Positions 17,741 through 25,887 of a stretch of 64,000 bases of DNA are shown here, one piece after another; positions within the stretch are counted from its first letter, which is position 1, and the number at the start of each line of letters is the position of its first letter. The DNA is from Roseovarius lutimaris (GTDB lineage Bacteria; Pseudomonadota; Alphaproteobacteria; Rhodobacterales; Rhodobacteraceae): NCBI RefSeq assembly GCF_900115165.1, contig NZ_FOVP01000019.1, positions 1-64,000 on the forward strand, in the 5' to 3' direction. The notes below the pieces were generated by a model. It was not told the DNA's origin. It did no database searches and saw only the letters and a program-made list of their open reading frames with translations. Both the position numbers and the translations under genes were made by a program.

Positions 17741-18199
17741 TTACGTGGCGGCGCGGCGGTTGATTGCGACGGTTCCCAGCACGCGATCGCTTAGCCCCTG
17801 CGCACGCGCGGATGTCAGCATCAAAACGATGGAAATCACCTGCAACAGCGGCAGCATGAACGACAGGGTCAGACCGAAGGTATGCAAAAAGGCCATGCCC
17901 AGATCAAACCGCTCGCCCGTCGCGGTGCGAAATTCGATCGCCGTAAGGCGCATGCCCCAGGTGGCCGAGCCGCGCGCAATCGTCACCACCCGGTAGGCAA
18001 AGCCGACCACCGCCATCAGCAGCGGGAAAAAGAACAATCCGGTAAAGGCGGTGAAGGGCACGATGACAAGGCTGATCGCGATGATCACCACCGTGTCGAC
18101 CACAAAGGCAAGCAGGCGCTTGGTGGGCACATCGGCATAAAATTCGGGCTGTGTCGCGGGATTGGGCAGGTGCCAGCTTATGTCGCTCATATCGGCCAT
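17741..18199 (-). CDS. RDD family membrane protein
   Basis: A 152-residue inner-membrane protein with three to four hydrophobic helices. The RDD signature is recognisable: RLLAFVVDTVVIIAISLV near residue 28 and RVVTIARGSATWGMRLTAIEFRT at about 69-91. The function of RDD proteins is poorly defined (some are Na+/H+ antiporters). It is preceded on the same strand by bpt downstream and YbaK upstream; spacing of about 70 bp suggests they could be co-transcribed. A second Met three codons in is an alternative start. Confidence 0.85.
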   Translation of the reverse strand: MADMSDISWHLPNPATQPEFYADVPTKRLLAFVVDTVVIIAISLVIVPFTAFTGLFFFPLLMAVVGFAYRVVTIARGSATWGMRLTAIEFRTATGERFDLGMAFLHTFGLTLSFMLPLLQVISIVLMLTSARAQGLSDRVLGTVAINRRAAT

Positions 18200-18271
18200 A
18201 CGGGTCCTTCAAGGGATGGTGATGGGCTTAAGGTTGGCATCCGGCGGGGCGTTTGCAAGAGGGCGGGGCGC

Positions 18272-18742
18272 TCAGTCGGCGCTAAAGCGGCCAAGCTCGG
18301 CCCCCGAAATCCGCAACAGGATGTCCGGCGCAATGGCGAAAAGATGGCGTGGCGTACCGGCCGCCGCCCAGACCATGTCAAACGCCATCAGGCGCGGATC
18401 AAAGAAGGCGCGCGGCGGCGTCAGGTGGCCAACCGGCGACACACCGCCAATGGCAAAGCCGGTCTGCGCGCGGATCAGCGCCGCATCGGCCTTGCCGAGT
18501 GGTTCGCCCGCAAGCGTACTGGCGCGCGCGCCATCCACCTGGTTGCCACCTGCGGTCACGAACAAAAGCGCCGCGCCGCTGGTTTGGCCGCGAAAGATGA
18601 TCGACTTGGCGATCTGATCAATCGCACAGCCGACCAGATCGGCCGCCATTTGCGCCGTGGTTGCATTGCCGGTCTCGACCGGCTCGATCTCAAGACCCGC
18701 CTCGACAAGCGCGCGGCGCACACGTTTCAGGCTTTTGCTCAT
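18272..18742 (-). CDS. YbaK/ProX-type aminoacyl-tRNA deacylase
   Basis: A 156-residue YbaK/EbsC-domain protein that hydrolyses mischarged tRNAs (Cys-tRNAPro or Ala-tRNAPro in the family). Visible landmarks are AQIAKSIIFRG (with the catalytic-site Lys), LFVTAGGNQVD, TGFAIGGVSPVGH (glycine-rich substrate loop) and FDMVWAAAGTPRHLFAI. It is divergent from glnE with a 79-bp gap, so the promoters overlap. Confidence 0.9.
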   Translation of the reverse strand: MSKSLKRVRRALVEAGLEIEPVETGNATTAQMAADLVGCAIDQIAKSIIFRGQTSGAALLFVTAGGNQVDGARASTLAGEPLGKADAALIRAQTGFAIGGVSPVGHLTPPRAFFDPRLMAFDMVWAAAGTPRHLFAIAPDILLRISGAELGRFSAD

Positions 18743-18821
18743 AATCCTCCCCCGGTTTTTTCACAGTATTCCAACTCTGTCTGCCATTGACCAGCCCCGC
18801 GCGCCTTGTATCACTAAGCCG

Positions 18822-21608
18822 ATGAATTTCATTGACCGCATCACCCGTTCGCCCCGCGCCTATGATCCCGTAGAAGGGGATGAGGCGCGCGCCGCCTTGC
18901 CCGACCTGCCAGAGCCCCTGGGCGATCTGATTGCCGGGGCAGGCGGCTCAAGCCCGTTTCTGAAATCGCTGATCCTGCGCGAGGGCGATTGGATCAGCTC
19001 CGCGTTCGATGACCCCGAAGCGGCGCTTGACCGACTGTTTTCGGGGTTGCGCGAGGCGCCCGGCGAGGCGCTTGGCGATGCTCTGCGTCAGGGCAAGCGG
19101 CGCGTGGCGCTGTTGACGGGCCTCGCCGATCTGGCCGGTGTCTGGCCGCTTGAGATGGTCACCGGGCACCTGACCGACTTTGCCGATCTTGCCTGTGATC
19201 TCGCCCTCAAGGCCGCTGTCGGCGCCGAAATCCGCCGTGGCAAGCTTCCGGGGATGAGCGAGGCGGATATCGAGACGGCGGGCGGCATGGTGGTGCTGGC
19301 CATGGGAAAGATGGGCGCGCATGAGCTTAACTATAGCTCGGATATCGACCTGATCTGCCTGTTTGACGAGGGCCGCTTTGAGCCGGATGACTATCACGAG
19401 GCGCGCGCGTCCTTTGTGCGTGCGACCCGGAAGATGGCGGCGATGCTGAACGATCGCACCGCCGAGGGCTATGTCTTCCGCACCGATCTGCGGCTGCGCC
19501 CCGATCCCGGCGTGACGCCGGTCTGTCTGGCGATGACCGCCGCCGAAACCTATTACGAAAGCCTGGGGCGCACATGGGAGCGCGCGGCCTATATCAAGGC
19601 GCGGCCCTGCGCGGGCGACATTGCGGCAGGGCTGCGGTTTCTGGCCACGCTCAAGCCGTTCGTCTGGCGCAAACATCTGGATTTCGCGGCGATTGAGGAT
19701 GCCCATAACATGCGTCTGCGCATCCGCGAGCATAAGGGTCTTGGCGGCGCGCTTTGCCTTTTGGGCCACAACATGAAGCTTGGCCGGGGCGGCATTCGCG
19801 AGATCGAGTTCTTCACCCAGACCCGGCAATTGATCGCAGGCGGGCGCGACGCCGATCTGCGGCTGCGTGGCACGATTGAGGGGCTGGCGGCCCTGGCGCA
19901 AAAAGGCTGGGTGCCGCAAGAGGCCGTGGACCTTTTGACCGAAAATTACCGGTTTCACCGCGAGGTCGAGCACCGGTTGCAGATGCTGCGCGATGCCCAG
20001 ACCCATGTCTTGCCCGGCTCAGACGCGGAATTTGACCGCCTTGCCGCCTTTATGGGACGCGAGAGCGATGAGCTTGGCGCCGAGATTTTGCGCCGACTGA
20101 ATGCGGTGCACGATCTGATCGAGGAATTTTTCAAGCCCGAAGAGACGCCAGAGGCCACCGACGCCGCCGAGGCGCTTGACGGTGAGGTGATCGCCCGCTG
20201 GCCCAGCTATCCGGCGCTGCGCTCGGCCCGCGCGGTCGAGATCTTCCGGCGCCTCAAGCCCGATATTCTGGCCCGGCTTGCGCGCACCGCGAACCCGACC
20301 GAGGCGCTTTTGGCCTTTGACGGCTTTATGGCGGGCCTGCCTGCGGGGGTGCAGGTGTTTTCGCTGTTCGAGGCCAACCCTCAGCTGATTGATCTGCTGG
20401 TCGATATTGTCGGCATTGCGCCTGCGCTTGCGGCGCATCTGTCACGCAATGCAGATGTGTTCGACGCGGTGATCGCGGGCGATTTCTTTGCGCCCTGGCC
20501 GGGACAGGCGGCGCTTGAGGCAGAGCTTTCGGCGCGCCTTGGCCCCGAGGCCGATTACGAGCGCGCGCTTGATGCGCTGCGCCGCTGGCGCAAGGAATGG
20601 CATTTCCGCATCGGGGTGCATCATCTGCGCGGGCTCTGTGACGCCGAGGCCGCCGCCGCACAATACGCCGATCTCGCGCGGGCGGTGATCACCGGGGTCT
20701 GGCCGTTGGTGATGGAGCAGTTCAGCGCCAAGCATGGCGCCCCGCCGGGGCGCGGCGCGGTGGTGCTTGGCATGGGATCGCTCGGGGCGTCGCGGCTTAA
20801 TGCGGGGTCCGATCTTGATCTGATCGTGATCTATGACGCGGGCGATGTCGAGGGATCTGATGGGCGCCGCCCGCTGGCCGCGCGGCCCTATTACGCGCGC
20901 CTGACGCAGGCGATGATCACCGCGCTGAGTGCGCCGATGGCCGAAGGGCGCCTGTACGAGGTCGATATGCGCCTGCGCCCCTCGGGCAATCAGGGGCCGG
21001 TCGCCACAAGCTGGCCGTCGTTTCAGGAGTATCAGAAAACCGATGCCTGGGTCTGGGAGCATCTGGCGCTGACCCGCGCGCAGGTGCTTGCGGGCGAGCC
21101 GGGCCTCGCGCGCGATGTCGAGACGTTTCGCCAGACCCTTTTGCGCGACAAGGGCGAGCCCGAGGCGGTGTTGGCGCAACTGATCGAGATGCGGGGCCGC
21201 ATCGCATCCGCCAAGGCGCCCGCAGGCCCCTGGGATGCCAAGCTTGGCCCCGGCCGCCTGATGGAGCTTGAGTTGATTGCTCAGGCCGGCACACTGATGG
21301 CGGGGCAGGGCGCGCGCGATGTCGCCTCGGGCTTTGACGGGGGTGTCGCAATCGGCTGGCTGGATGACGCTGACAGGGATGCATTGGAACGCGCCTATGC
21401 GCTTTGTTGGCAGGTACAGATGGTGGCGCGGCTGATCAGCGACAAACCGCTTGATCCGGCCCTGATGGGCGAGGGCGGCGCGGCGTTCCTTTTGCGCGAA
21501 ACCGGCGAGGAGGATTTGCCGGGGCTTGAGGCCCACCTTGGGGCGAGGTGTAAACGGGCCGCCGGTGTGATCGACGCAGCGCTTGAGCGGCTGCCAAAGA
21601 AGGTGTGA
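18822..21608 (+). CDS. glnE: glutamine synthetase adenylyltransferase/deadenylase GlnE
   Basis: A 928-residue bifunctional enzyme that adenylylates glutamine synthetase when nitrogen is plentiful and removes AMP when it is scarce, under PII control. It has two nucleotidyltransferase domains: the first with LNYSSDIDLICLF (about residues 167-179) and the second with SRLNAGSDLDLIVIYD (about 658-673), each followed by the R/H-rich helical GlnD-like domain. The length fits the family. The ATG at 18822 starts the homologous sequence MNFIDRITRS; further in-frame residues upstream run into the YbaK gene. Confidence 0.95.
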   Translation: MNFIDRITRSPRAYDPVEGDEARAALPDLPEPLGDLIAGAGGSSPFLKSLILREGDWISSAFDDPEAALDRLFSGLREAPGEALGDALRQGKRRVALLTGLADLAGVWPLEMVTGHLTDFADLACDLALKAAVGAEIRRGKLPGMSEADIETAGGMVVLAMGKMGAHELNYSSDIDLICLFDEGRFEPDDYHEARASFVRATRKMAAMLNDRTAEGYVFRTDLRLRPDPGVTPVCLAMTAAETYYESLGRTWERAAYIKARPCAGDIAAGLRFLATLKPFVWRKHLDFAAIEDAHNMRLRIREHKGLGGALCLLGHNMKLGRGGIREIEFFTQTRQLIAGGRDADLRLRGTIEGLAALAQKGWVPQEAVDLLTENYRFHREVEHRLQMLRDAQTHVLPGSDAEFDRLAAFMGRESDELGAEILRRLNAVHDLIEEFFKPEETPEATDAAEALDGEVIARWPSYPALRSARAVEIFRRLKPDILARLARTANPTEALLAFDGFMAGLPAGVQVFSLFEANPQLIDLLVDIVGIAPALAAHLSRNADVFDAVIAGDFFAPWPGQAALEAELSARLGPEADYERALDALRRWRKEWHFRIGVHHLRGLCDAEAAAAQYADLARAVITGVWPLVMEQFSAKHGAPPGRGAVVLGMGSLGASRLNAGSDLDLIVIYDAGDVEGSDGRRPLAARPYYARLTQAMITALSAPMAEGRLYEVDMRLRPSGNQGPVATSWPSFQEYQKTDAWVWEHLALTRAQVLAGEPGLARDVETFRQTLLRDKGEPEAVLAQLIEMRGRIASAKAPAGPWDAKLGPGRLMELELIAQAGTLMAGQGARDVASGFDGGVAIGWLDDADRDALERAYALCWQVQMVARLISDKPLDPALMGEGGAAFLLRETGEEDLPGLEAHLGARCKRAAGVIDAALERLPKKV

Positions 21609-21611
21609 CAG

Positions 21612-21884
21612 ATGCAGCGCGACCCGCTTGACCCCAAACGCCTTATCCGCGAGGCCTATCGCATCGAGGGTATCGTTATCGCCGAATGCCGCTCGATCTT
21701 TCTGGATTGGGCACTGTCCTTGCCCGATGGTCAGGACACACAGGCCGCGATTGGGGTCATGATTGCGCGCTATGCGCCCGACAACCCCGAGCACCCGATG
21801 ACCGAGGTGCTGAGGGACGGCACCCGCGCCATCTCCGTCCCGCGCCGCCGGGGCGGATGGCGGTCACGGCCACGCGAAAGCTGA
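21612..21884 (+). CDS. conserved hypothetical protein, 90 aa
   Basis: A small soluble protein starting 3 bp after the glnE stop, so almost certainly co-transcribed. Visible features: DPKRLIREAYRIEGI, an ECRSIF motif, DWALSLPDGQDTQAAI and a basic Arg-rich tail (PRRRGGWRSRPRES). I recall such a protein next to glnE in related genomes but no function. No metal or nucleotide motif is visible. Confidence 0.72.
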   Translation: MQRDPLDPKRLIREAYRIEGIVIAECRSIFLDWALSLPDGQDTQAAIGVMIARYAPDNPEHPMTEVLRDGTRAISVPRRRGGWRSRPRES

Positions 21885-22038
21885 CCCCACAGCAGCAAGA
21901 TGCTCCGCATCATTTGCGGCAGAACGGACTGCGGCAGCCTCAGAAGCATCATGCTATTGCACCGAATTTGTCTAAAATGTGCCTCAATTCTCCAGCACCC
22001 TCAAATGCAACAAAGGGTATCATCCCGTGGAGAGAGAC

Positions 22039-22674
22039 ATGACATATTTTCGTTTGATCGGCGCTCTGTTGCTTGGTTTTGGCCTGTCGGCCTGCGCCTC
22101 GGGTGACACAGCCACCCGCAACGCGCCGCTGGAAAGCCCGGTCCTGCAAGCCGCGCCGCTTTCGCTTGATATCAAAGCCGTGCATGTTTCGGTGCCCAAA
22201 TCCCTGAGGGTATCAGAGGCAAACCGCTATTACCCCGGTGGCGACATCGTCTGGCGCGAAGATCCGCTTGGTGATCGTCACGCACAGGTCAAGGCGATCT
22301 TTGAAGCGGGCCTGAACAAGGGCGTCGCAGAGATGGATCACGGCACCGTTCCGGCGGTCCTTGATGTCATCGTCACCCGTTTTCACGCCCTGAGCGAAAA
22401 AGCGCGTTACACAATCGGCGGTGTGCATGCGGTGCAGTTCAAATTCATCCTGCGCAACCCGGAAACCGGCGAAGCCTACGGCGAGCCGAGATTCGTCAAG
22501 GCCGACTTCAAGGCCTATGGTGGCCAGCATGCGATCAATGCCGAGCGCAAGGGCCTGACCCAAAAGGCGCGCATCACCCATCAGATTTCCGAAGTGATCC
22601 GCGAGGAACTTCAGGGTCCCGGTGGCCATCACGCCGAGGCGACCGGTCTGATCGGTGCTTTGAACCAGCTCTGA
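22039..22674 (+). CDS. predicted lipoprotein (possibly DUF6778)
   Basis: A 211-residue protein with a lipoprotein signal: MTYFRLIGALLLGFGLSAC, lipobox LSAC with the modified Cys at residue 19. The mature part has no known catalytic motif; it carries LDIKAVHVSVPKSL, ADFKAYGGQHA and a helical C-terminus. It resembles a family restricted to Rhodobacterales (I believe DUF6778). The ATG at 22039 has a GAGAGA Shine-Dalgarno just before it. It precedes the RlmI-like gene by 45 bp. Confidence 0.75.
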   Translation: MTYFRLIGALLLGFGLSACASGDTATRNAPLESPVLQAAPLSLDIKAVHVSVPKSLRVSEANRYYPGGDIVWREDPLGDRHAQVKAIFEAGLNKGVAEMDHGTVPAVLDVIVTRFHALSEKARYTIGGVHAVQFKFILRNPETGEAYGEPRFVKADFKAYGGQHAINAERKGLTQKARITHQISEVIREELQGPGGHHAEATGLIGALNQL

Positions 22675-22707
22675 TCTTTTCCCTTTTCCAATCCATCACA
22701 AACCGCG

Positions 22708-22736
22708 TAAGGGGACAGTATGACACTGTCCCCTTA
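22708..22736 (+). promoter_or_regulatory. perfect hairpin hiding the ribosome binding site of the RlmI-like gene
   Basis: TAAGGGGACAGT (22708-22719) is the exact reverse complement of ACTGTCCCCTTA (22725-22736). The 5-nt loop ATGAC contains the start codon (22720-22722), and the AAGGGGA Shine-Dalgarno is inside the 5' arm. The 12-bp stem should block ribosome entry unless opened. A U-run typical of a terminator is absent. Confidence 0.7.
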
Positions 22737-23916
22737 TCCCGTTATCCGCCTCCTGCCCAAAGTGCACGCCCGCGCAATCCGCCACGGCGCGCCCTGGGTT
22801 TTTGACAACGAGCTTGTGACCGACCGGCGCACGCGCGCCCTTGCCCCCGGCACCATCGCCGTGCTTGAGGACGGCAATCGAGAGCCTCTGGGCCTTGTCG
22901 CCGTTAGCCCGGCCTCGAAGATCATGGCGCGCATGCTGGATCGTGATGCCACCGCGCGGGTCGATCATGAGTGGCTGCGCACGCGGCTTGCGCGCGCCCA
23001 TGCGATGCGCGAGCGGATTTACGACACGCCGCACTATCGCCTGATCCATGCCGAGGCCGATGGCCTTCCGGGGATCGTGATCGACCGATTTGGCGATATC
23101 GCCGTCATTCAACCCAATGCCGCCTGGGCCGAGGGGGTGCTGCCGGATCTGGTGGCGGCGCTTGTCGAGGTGACCGGCGTCACCACCGTTCTGAAAAACG
23201 CCTCGGGGCGCGCGCGCGTCCTTGAGGGGCTTGACGAAGAGCATGCCGTTTTGCTCGGGCAGGCGCCCGAGGCCCCGGTCGCGGTGCCGATGAATGGCGC
23301 GATCTATATGGCCGATCTGACCGGCGGGCAGAAAACCGGCCTGTTCTTTGATCAGCGCCCCAATCATGCCTTTGCCTCCCGTCTGGCCAAGGGCGCGCGG
23401 GTGCTGGACGTTTTTGCCCATGTCGGGGGCTTTGCTCTGGCGGCATTGGCGGCGGGGGCCGAGCATGCTTTGGCGGTTGATGGCTCTGAGCCCGCGCTGA
23501 CGCTGGCGGCGCAGGGCGCGTTGCAGATGGGCATGCAGGACCGGTTTGAAACCCGCAAGGGCGATGCCTTTGACGTGCTCACCGCGCTTGGCGAAGAGGG
23601 GGCACGGTTTGACGTGGTGATCTGTGATCCGCCCGCCTTTGCCCCCAACAAGAAGTCGCTTGAGGCGGGGCTGCGCGCTTATGAGCGGGTGGCCAGGCTT
23701 GCGGCCGGACTTGTGGCGCCGGATGGCTTTCTGGGCGTCTGTTCGTGCTCGCATGCCGCCGACCTCTCGAAATTTCGCGCCGCATCGAGCCGTGGCATTG
23801 GCCGGGCCGGGCGCGCCGGGCCGCTGATCCACACCGGCTATGCCGGGCCGGATCATCCGCTGCACCCGCAGCTTGCCGAAAGCGGCTATCTGAAGGCGCT
23901 GTTCTATCGCCTATGA
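22720..23916 (+). CDS. RlmI-like class I SAM-dependent rRNA methyltransferase
   Basis: A 398-residue protein with an N-terminal PUA-like RNA-binding domain (RHGAPWVFDNEL, GTIAVLEDGN), an EEHD-like middle (LIHAEADGLPGIVIDRFGD), and a Rossmann methyltransferase domain (VLDVFAHVGGFALAAL at about 227-242, then VVICDPPAFAP). This matches RlmI, which methylates C1962 of 23S rRNA in E. coli, though the target here is inferred. The start codon sits in the loop of a perfect hairpin (22708-22736). Its stop overlaps the start of the PIN gene (ATGA), so the two are translationally coupled. Confidence 0.9.
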   Translation: MTLSPYPVIRLLPKVHARAIRHGAPWVFDNELVTDRRTRALAPGTIAVLEDGNREPLGLVAVSPASKIMARMLDRDATARVDHEWLRTRLARAHAMRERIYDTPHYRLIHAEADGLPGIVIDRFGDIAVIQPNAAWAEGVLPDLVAALVEVTGVTTVLKNASGRARVLEGLDEEHAVLLGQAPEAPVAVPMNGAIYMADLTGGQKTGLFFDQRPNHAFASRLAKGARVLDVFAHVGGFALAALAAGAEHALAVDGSEPALTLAAQGALQMGMQDRFETRKGDAFDVLTALGEEGARFDVVICDPPAFAPNKKSLEAGLRAYERVARLAAGLVAPDGFLGVCSCSHAADLSKFRAASSRGIGRAGRAGPLIHTGYAGPDHPLHPQLAESGYLKALFYRL

Positions 23917-24458
23917 AGGTGTTGCTTGATACCTGCGTGATCTATCCCACCGTCATGCGCCAGATGCTGTTGGGGGTGGCCGGGGCCGGGGCGTTTACCC
24001 CGCTCTGGTCGGCGCGCATCATCGCGGAGTGGCAACATGCGGCGGCCAGGCTTGGCCCCGAGGGCCTTGCCCAGGCAGAGAGCGAGGCGGTGATGATGGC
24101 CGCCAATTGGCCCGGCGCGCAGGTCACCTATGCGCCCTCGCTTAAGGCGCGGCTTTGGCTGCCGGACCCGACCGATACCCATGTTCTGGCGGCCGCGATT
24201 GCGGGCTCGGCCGATGGGATCATCACCCTCAATGCCCGAGATTTCCCGCGCAATATTCTGGCTGAAGAGGGCCTGTGGCGCGCCGATCCCGATAGCTTTC
24301 TGCATGGCATATGGGTGGCACAGCCGGGCCTTGTCAGCGATGTTGCCGACCGCGTTCTGGCCGAGGCGATCCGCCTGTCCAACGCCAACTGGGAGATGCG
24401 ACCGCTGTTGAAAAAGGCGCGTCTGCCGCGTCTGGCCAAGGCGCTCTCGACCGTCTGA
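23913..24458 (+). CDS. RSP_2648-family PIN domain protein
   Basis: A 181-residue PIN-fold putative ribonuclease. The acidic residues expected for the active site are visible: D6 in LLDTCVIYP, E in AEWQHAA, and PDPTDTHVLAAAI and ITLNARDFPR further on. It is the lone-PIN family named after R. sphaeroides RSP_2648. No antitoxin gene is next to it; it overlaps the RlmI-like gene by 4 bp, so a role in RNA processing rather than a toxin-antitoxin function is more likely (inference). Confidence 0.85.
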   Translation: MKVLLDTCVIYPTVMRQMLLGVAGAGAFTPLWSARIIAEWQHAAARLGPEGLAQAESEAVMMAANWPGAQVTYAPSLKARLWLPDPTDTHVLAAAIAGSADGIITLNARDFPRNILAEEGLWRADPDSFLHGIWVAQPGLVSDVADRVLAEAIRLSNANWEMRPLLKKARLPRLAKALSTV

Positions 24459-24488
24459 GGCGGGGCCTGGCGGATGCGTGGCGCTATT

Positions 24489-24510
24489 GAGTATTTTTGC
24501 CAAGAAGAAG
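24489..24510 (+). repeat. 22-nt dispersed motif GAGTATTT..CCAAGAAGAAG, copy 2
   Basis: Second copy of the motif at 7955-7976, differing at 3 of 22 bases. It lies 30 bp past the PIN stop and before the converging VWA gene end at 24525. Confidence 0.55.
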
Positions 24511-24524
24511 CTATTGGCGTGTTT

Positions 24525-25709
24525 CTAGCGGACCAGATCGCGCATGCCGCTATCGAGGCCTTCAAGCGTCATCGGCACCATCCGATCCTCGAAGATATCG
24601 CGGATCATGCCGATCGAATGGGTGTAATCCCACTGATTGCGCGGCACCGGGTTGATCCAGAGATTGCCCGGCCATTGCGCGCGCGCCCGCTCTAGCCAGA
24701 CCTGACCGGATTCGGCATTCCAATGCTCATTGGCGCCTCCCGGATAGGCGATTTCATAGGGGGACATGCTGGCGTCGCCCACAAAAATGCATTTGTAATC
24801 GGATCCATAGGTGCGCAGCACCTCTTGCGTCTGGATCTGGGCATCCCAGCGGCGGCGATTGTCGCGCCAGACGCCCTCATAGAGGCAATTGTGAAAGTAA
24901 TAATATTCCAGATGCTTGAATTCGGCGCGCGCCGCGCTGAACAGCTCTTCGACCACCTTGATATGCGGATCCATCGAGCCGCCGACATCAAGAAACAACA
25001 GCACCTTGACCGCATTGCGCCGCTCGGGGCGGGTCTTGACGTCAAGATAGCCATGCTCGGCGGTGGCGCGGATCGTGCCATCCATGTCAAGCTCGTCCGC
25101 CGCGCCGTCGCGGGCCCATCGGCGCAGGCGTTTGAGAGCGACCTTGATGTTGCGCGTGCCCAGCTCGACATTGTCGTCGAGGTTGCGAAATTCGCGCTTG
25201 TCCCAGACCTTGACCGCGCGCTGGTGGCGCGATTTGTCCTGACCGATGCGCACACCTTCGGGGTTGTAGCCATAGGCGCCAAACGGGCTTGTGCCGGCGG
25301 TGCCGATCCATTTGCTGCCGCCCTGATGGCGGCCCTGCTGTTCCTTGAGACGCTCCCTGAGCGTTTCCATAAGCTTGTCAAAGCCGCCAAGCGCCTCGAT
25401 CTCGGCGCGCTCTTCGGCGCTCAGATGCTTTTCGGCGAGCTTTTCAAGCCATTCCTCTGGCAGATCGACAGCGCTCAGAACGTCGTCGGCGTTGATCGTT
25501 TCGAGCCCGTCGAAACTGGCGGCAAAAGCGCGGTCAAAGCGGTCGATCAGGCGCTCGTCCTTGACCATGGCGCTGCGCGCGAGATAATAGAACCCCTCGA
25601 CGTCATAGGTGACAAGCCCGGCAAGCATCGCTTCCAGAAAGGTCAGATATTCGCGCAGCGAGACCGGCAGGCCGGCTTTTCTGAGGTTTTCGAAGAATGG
25701 CAGGAACAT
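24525..25709 (-). CDS. VWA (CoxE-like) domain protein
   Basis: A 394-residue protein with a C-terminal von Willebrand factor A domain. The MIDAS motif is FLDVGGSMD (about residues 240-248), with a Gly replacing the second Ser/Thr. The N-terminus FLPFFENLRKAGLPVSLREYLTFLEAM matches CoxE-like proteins, which work with a MoxR AAA+ ATPase to load cofactors or remodel enzymes. A MoxR ATPase lies 1.8 kb away on the same strand (27538-28377), the probable partner. Confidence 0.88.
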   Translation of the reverse strand: MFLPFFENLRKAGLPVSLREYLTFLEAMLAGLVTYDVEGFYYLARSAMVKDERLIDRFDRAFAASFDGLETINADDVLSAVDLPEEWLEKLAEKHLSAEERAEIEALGGFDKLMETLRERLKEQQGRHQGGSKWIGTAGTSPFGAYGYNPEGVRIGQDKSRHQRAVKVWDKREFRNLDDNVELGTRNIKVALKRLRRWARDGAADELDMDGTIRATAEHGYLDVKTRPERRNAVKVLLFLDVGGSMDPHIKVVEELFSAARAEFKHLEYYYFHNCLYEGVWRDNRRRWDAQIQTQEVLRTYGSDYKCIFVGDASMSPYEIAYPGGANEHWNAESGQVWLERARAQWPGNLWINPVPRNQWDYTHSIGMIRDIFEDRMVPMTLEGLDSGMRDLVR

Positions 25710-25716
25710 CGCGCTT

Positions 25717-25884
25717 TTAAAGGGCGTTGCGGTGAATGATCAAGGTCACGAACAGGCCGACAAGCGCGAACATAAGCGCATAGACAAAGCCATATTGCAG
25801 GATATCGGCCAGCTTGCCCTTGCGCCGCCGCGCCAGAAGCGCGCCTGTGACAGCGCCCAGAATTGCCCCGAAAATAACGATCAT
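25717..25884 (-). CDS. small membrane protein, 55 aa
   Basis: A short gene, MIVIFGAILG...HRNAL. It has two hydrophobic segments (residues 2-17 and 31-51) separated by a basic RRRKGKLAD loop. It lies 7 bp upstream of the VWA start and 3 bp downstream of the DUF2927 stop, on the same strand, so it is most likely part of that operon. I recognise no family. Its tight fit in the operon and its clean membrane-protein composition make it credible despite its size. Confidence 0.7.
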   Translation of the reverse strand: MIVIFGAILGAVTGALLARRRKGKLADILQYGFVYALMFALVGLFVTLIIHRNAL

Positions 25885-25887
25885 ATC

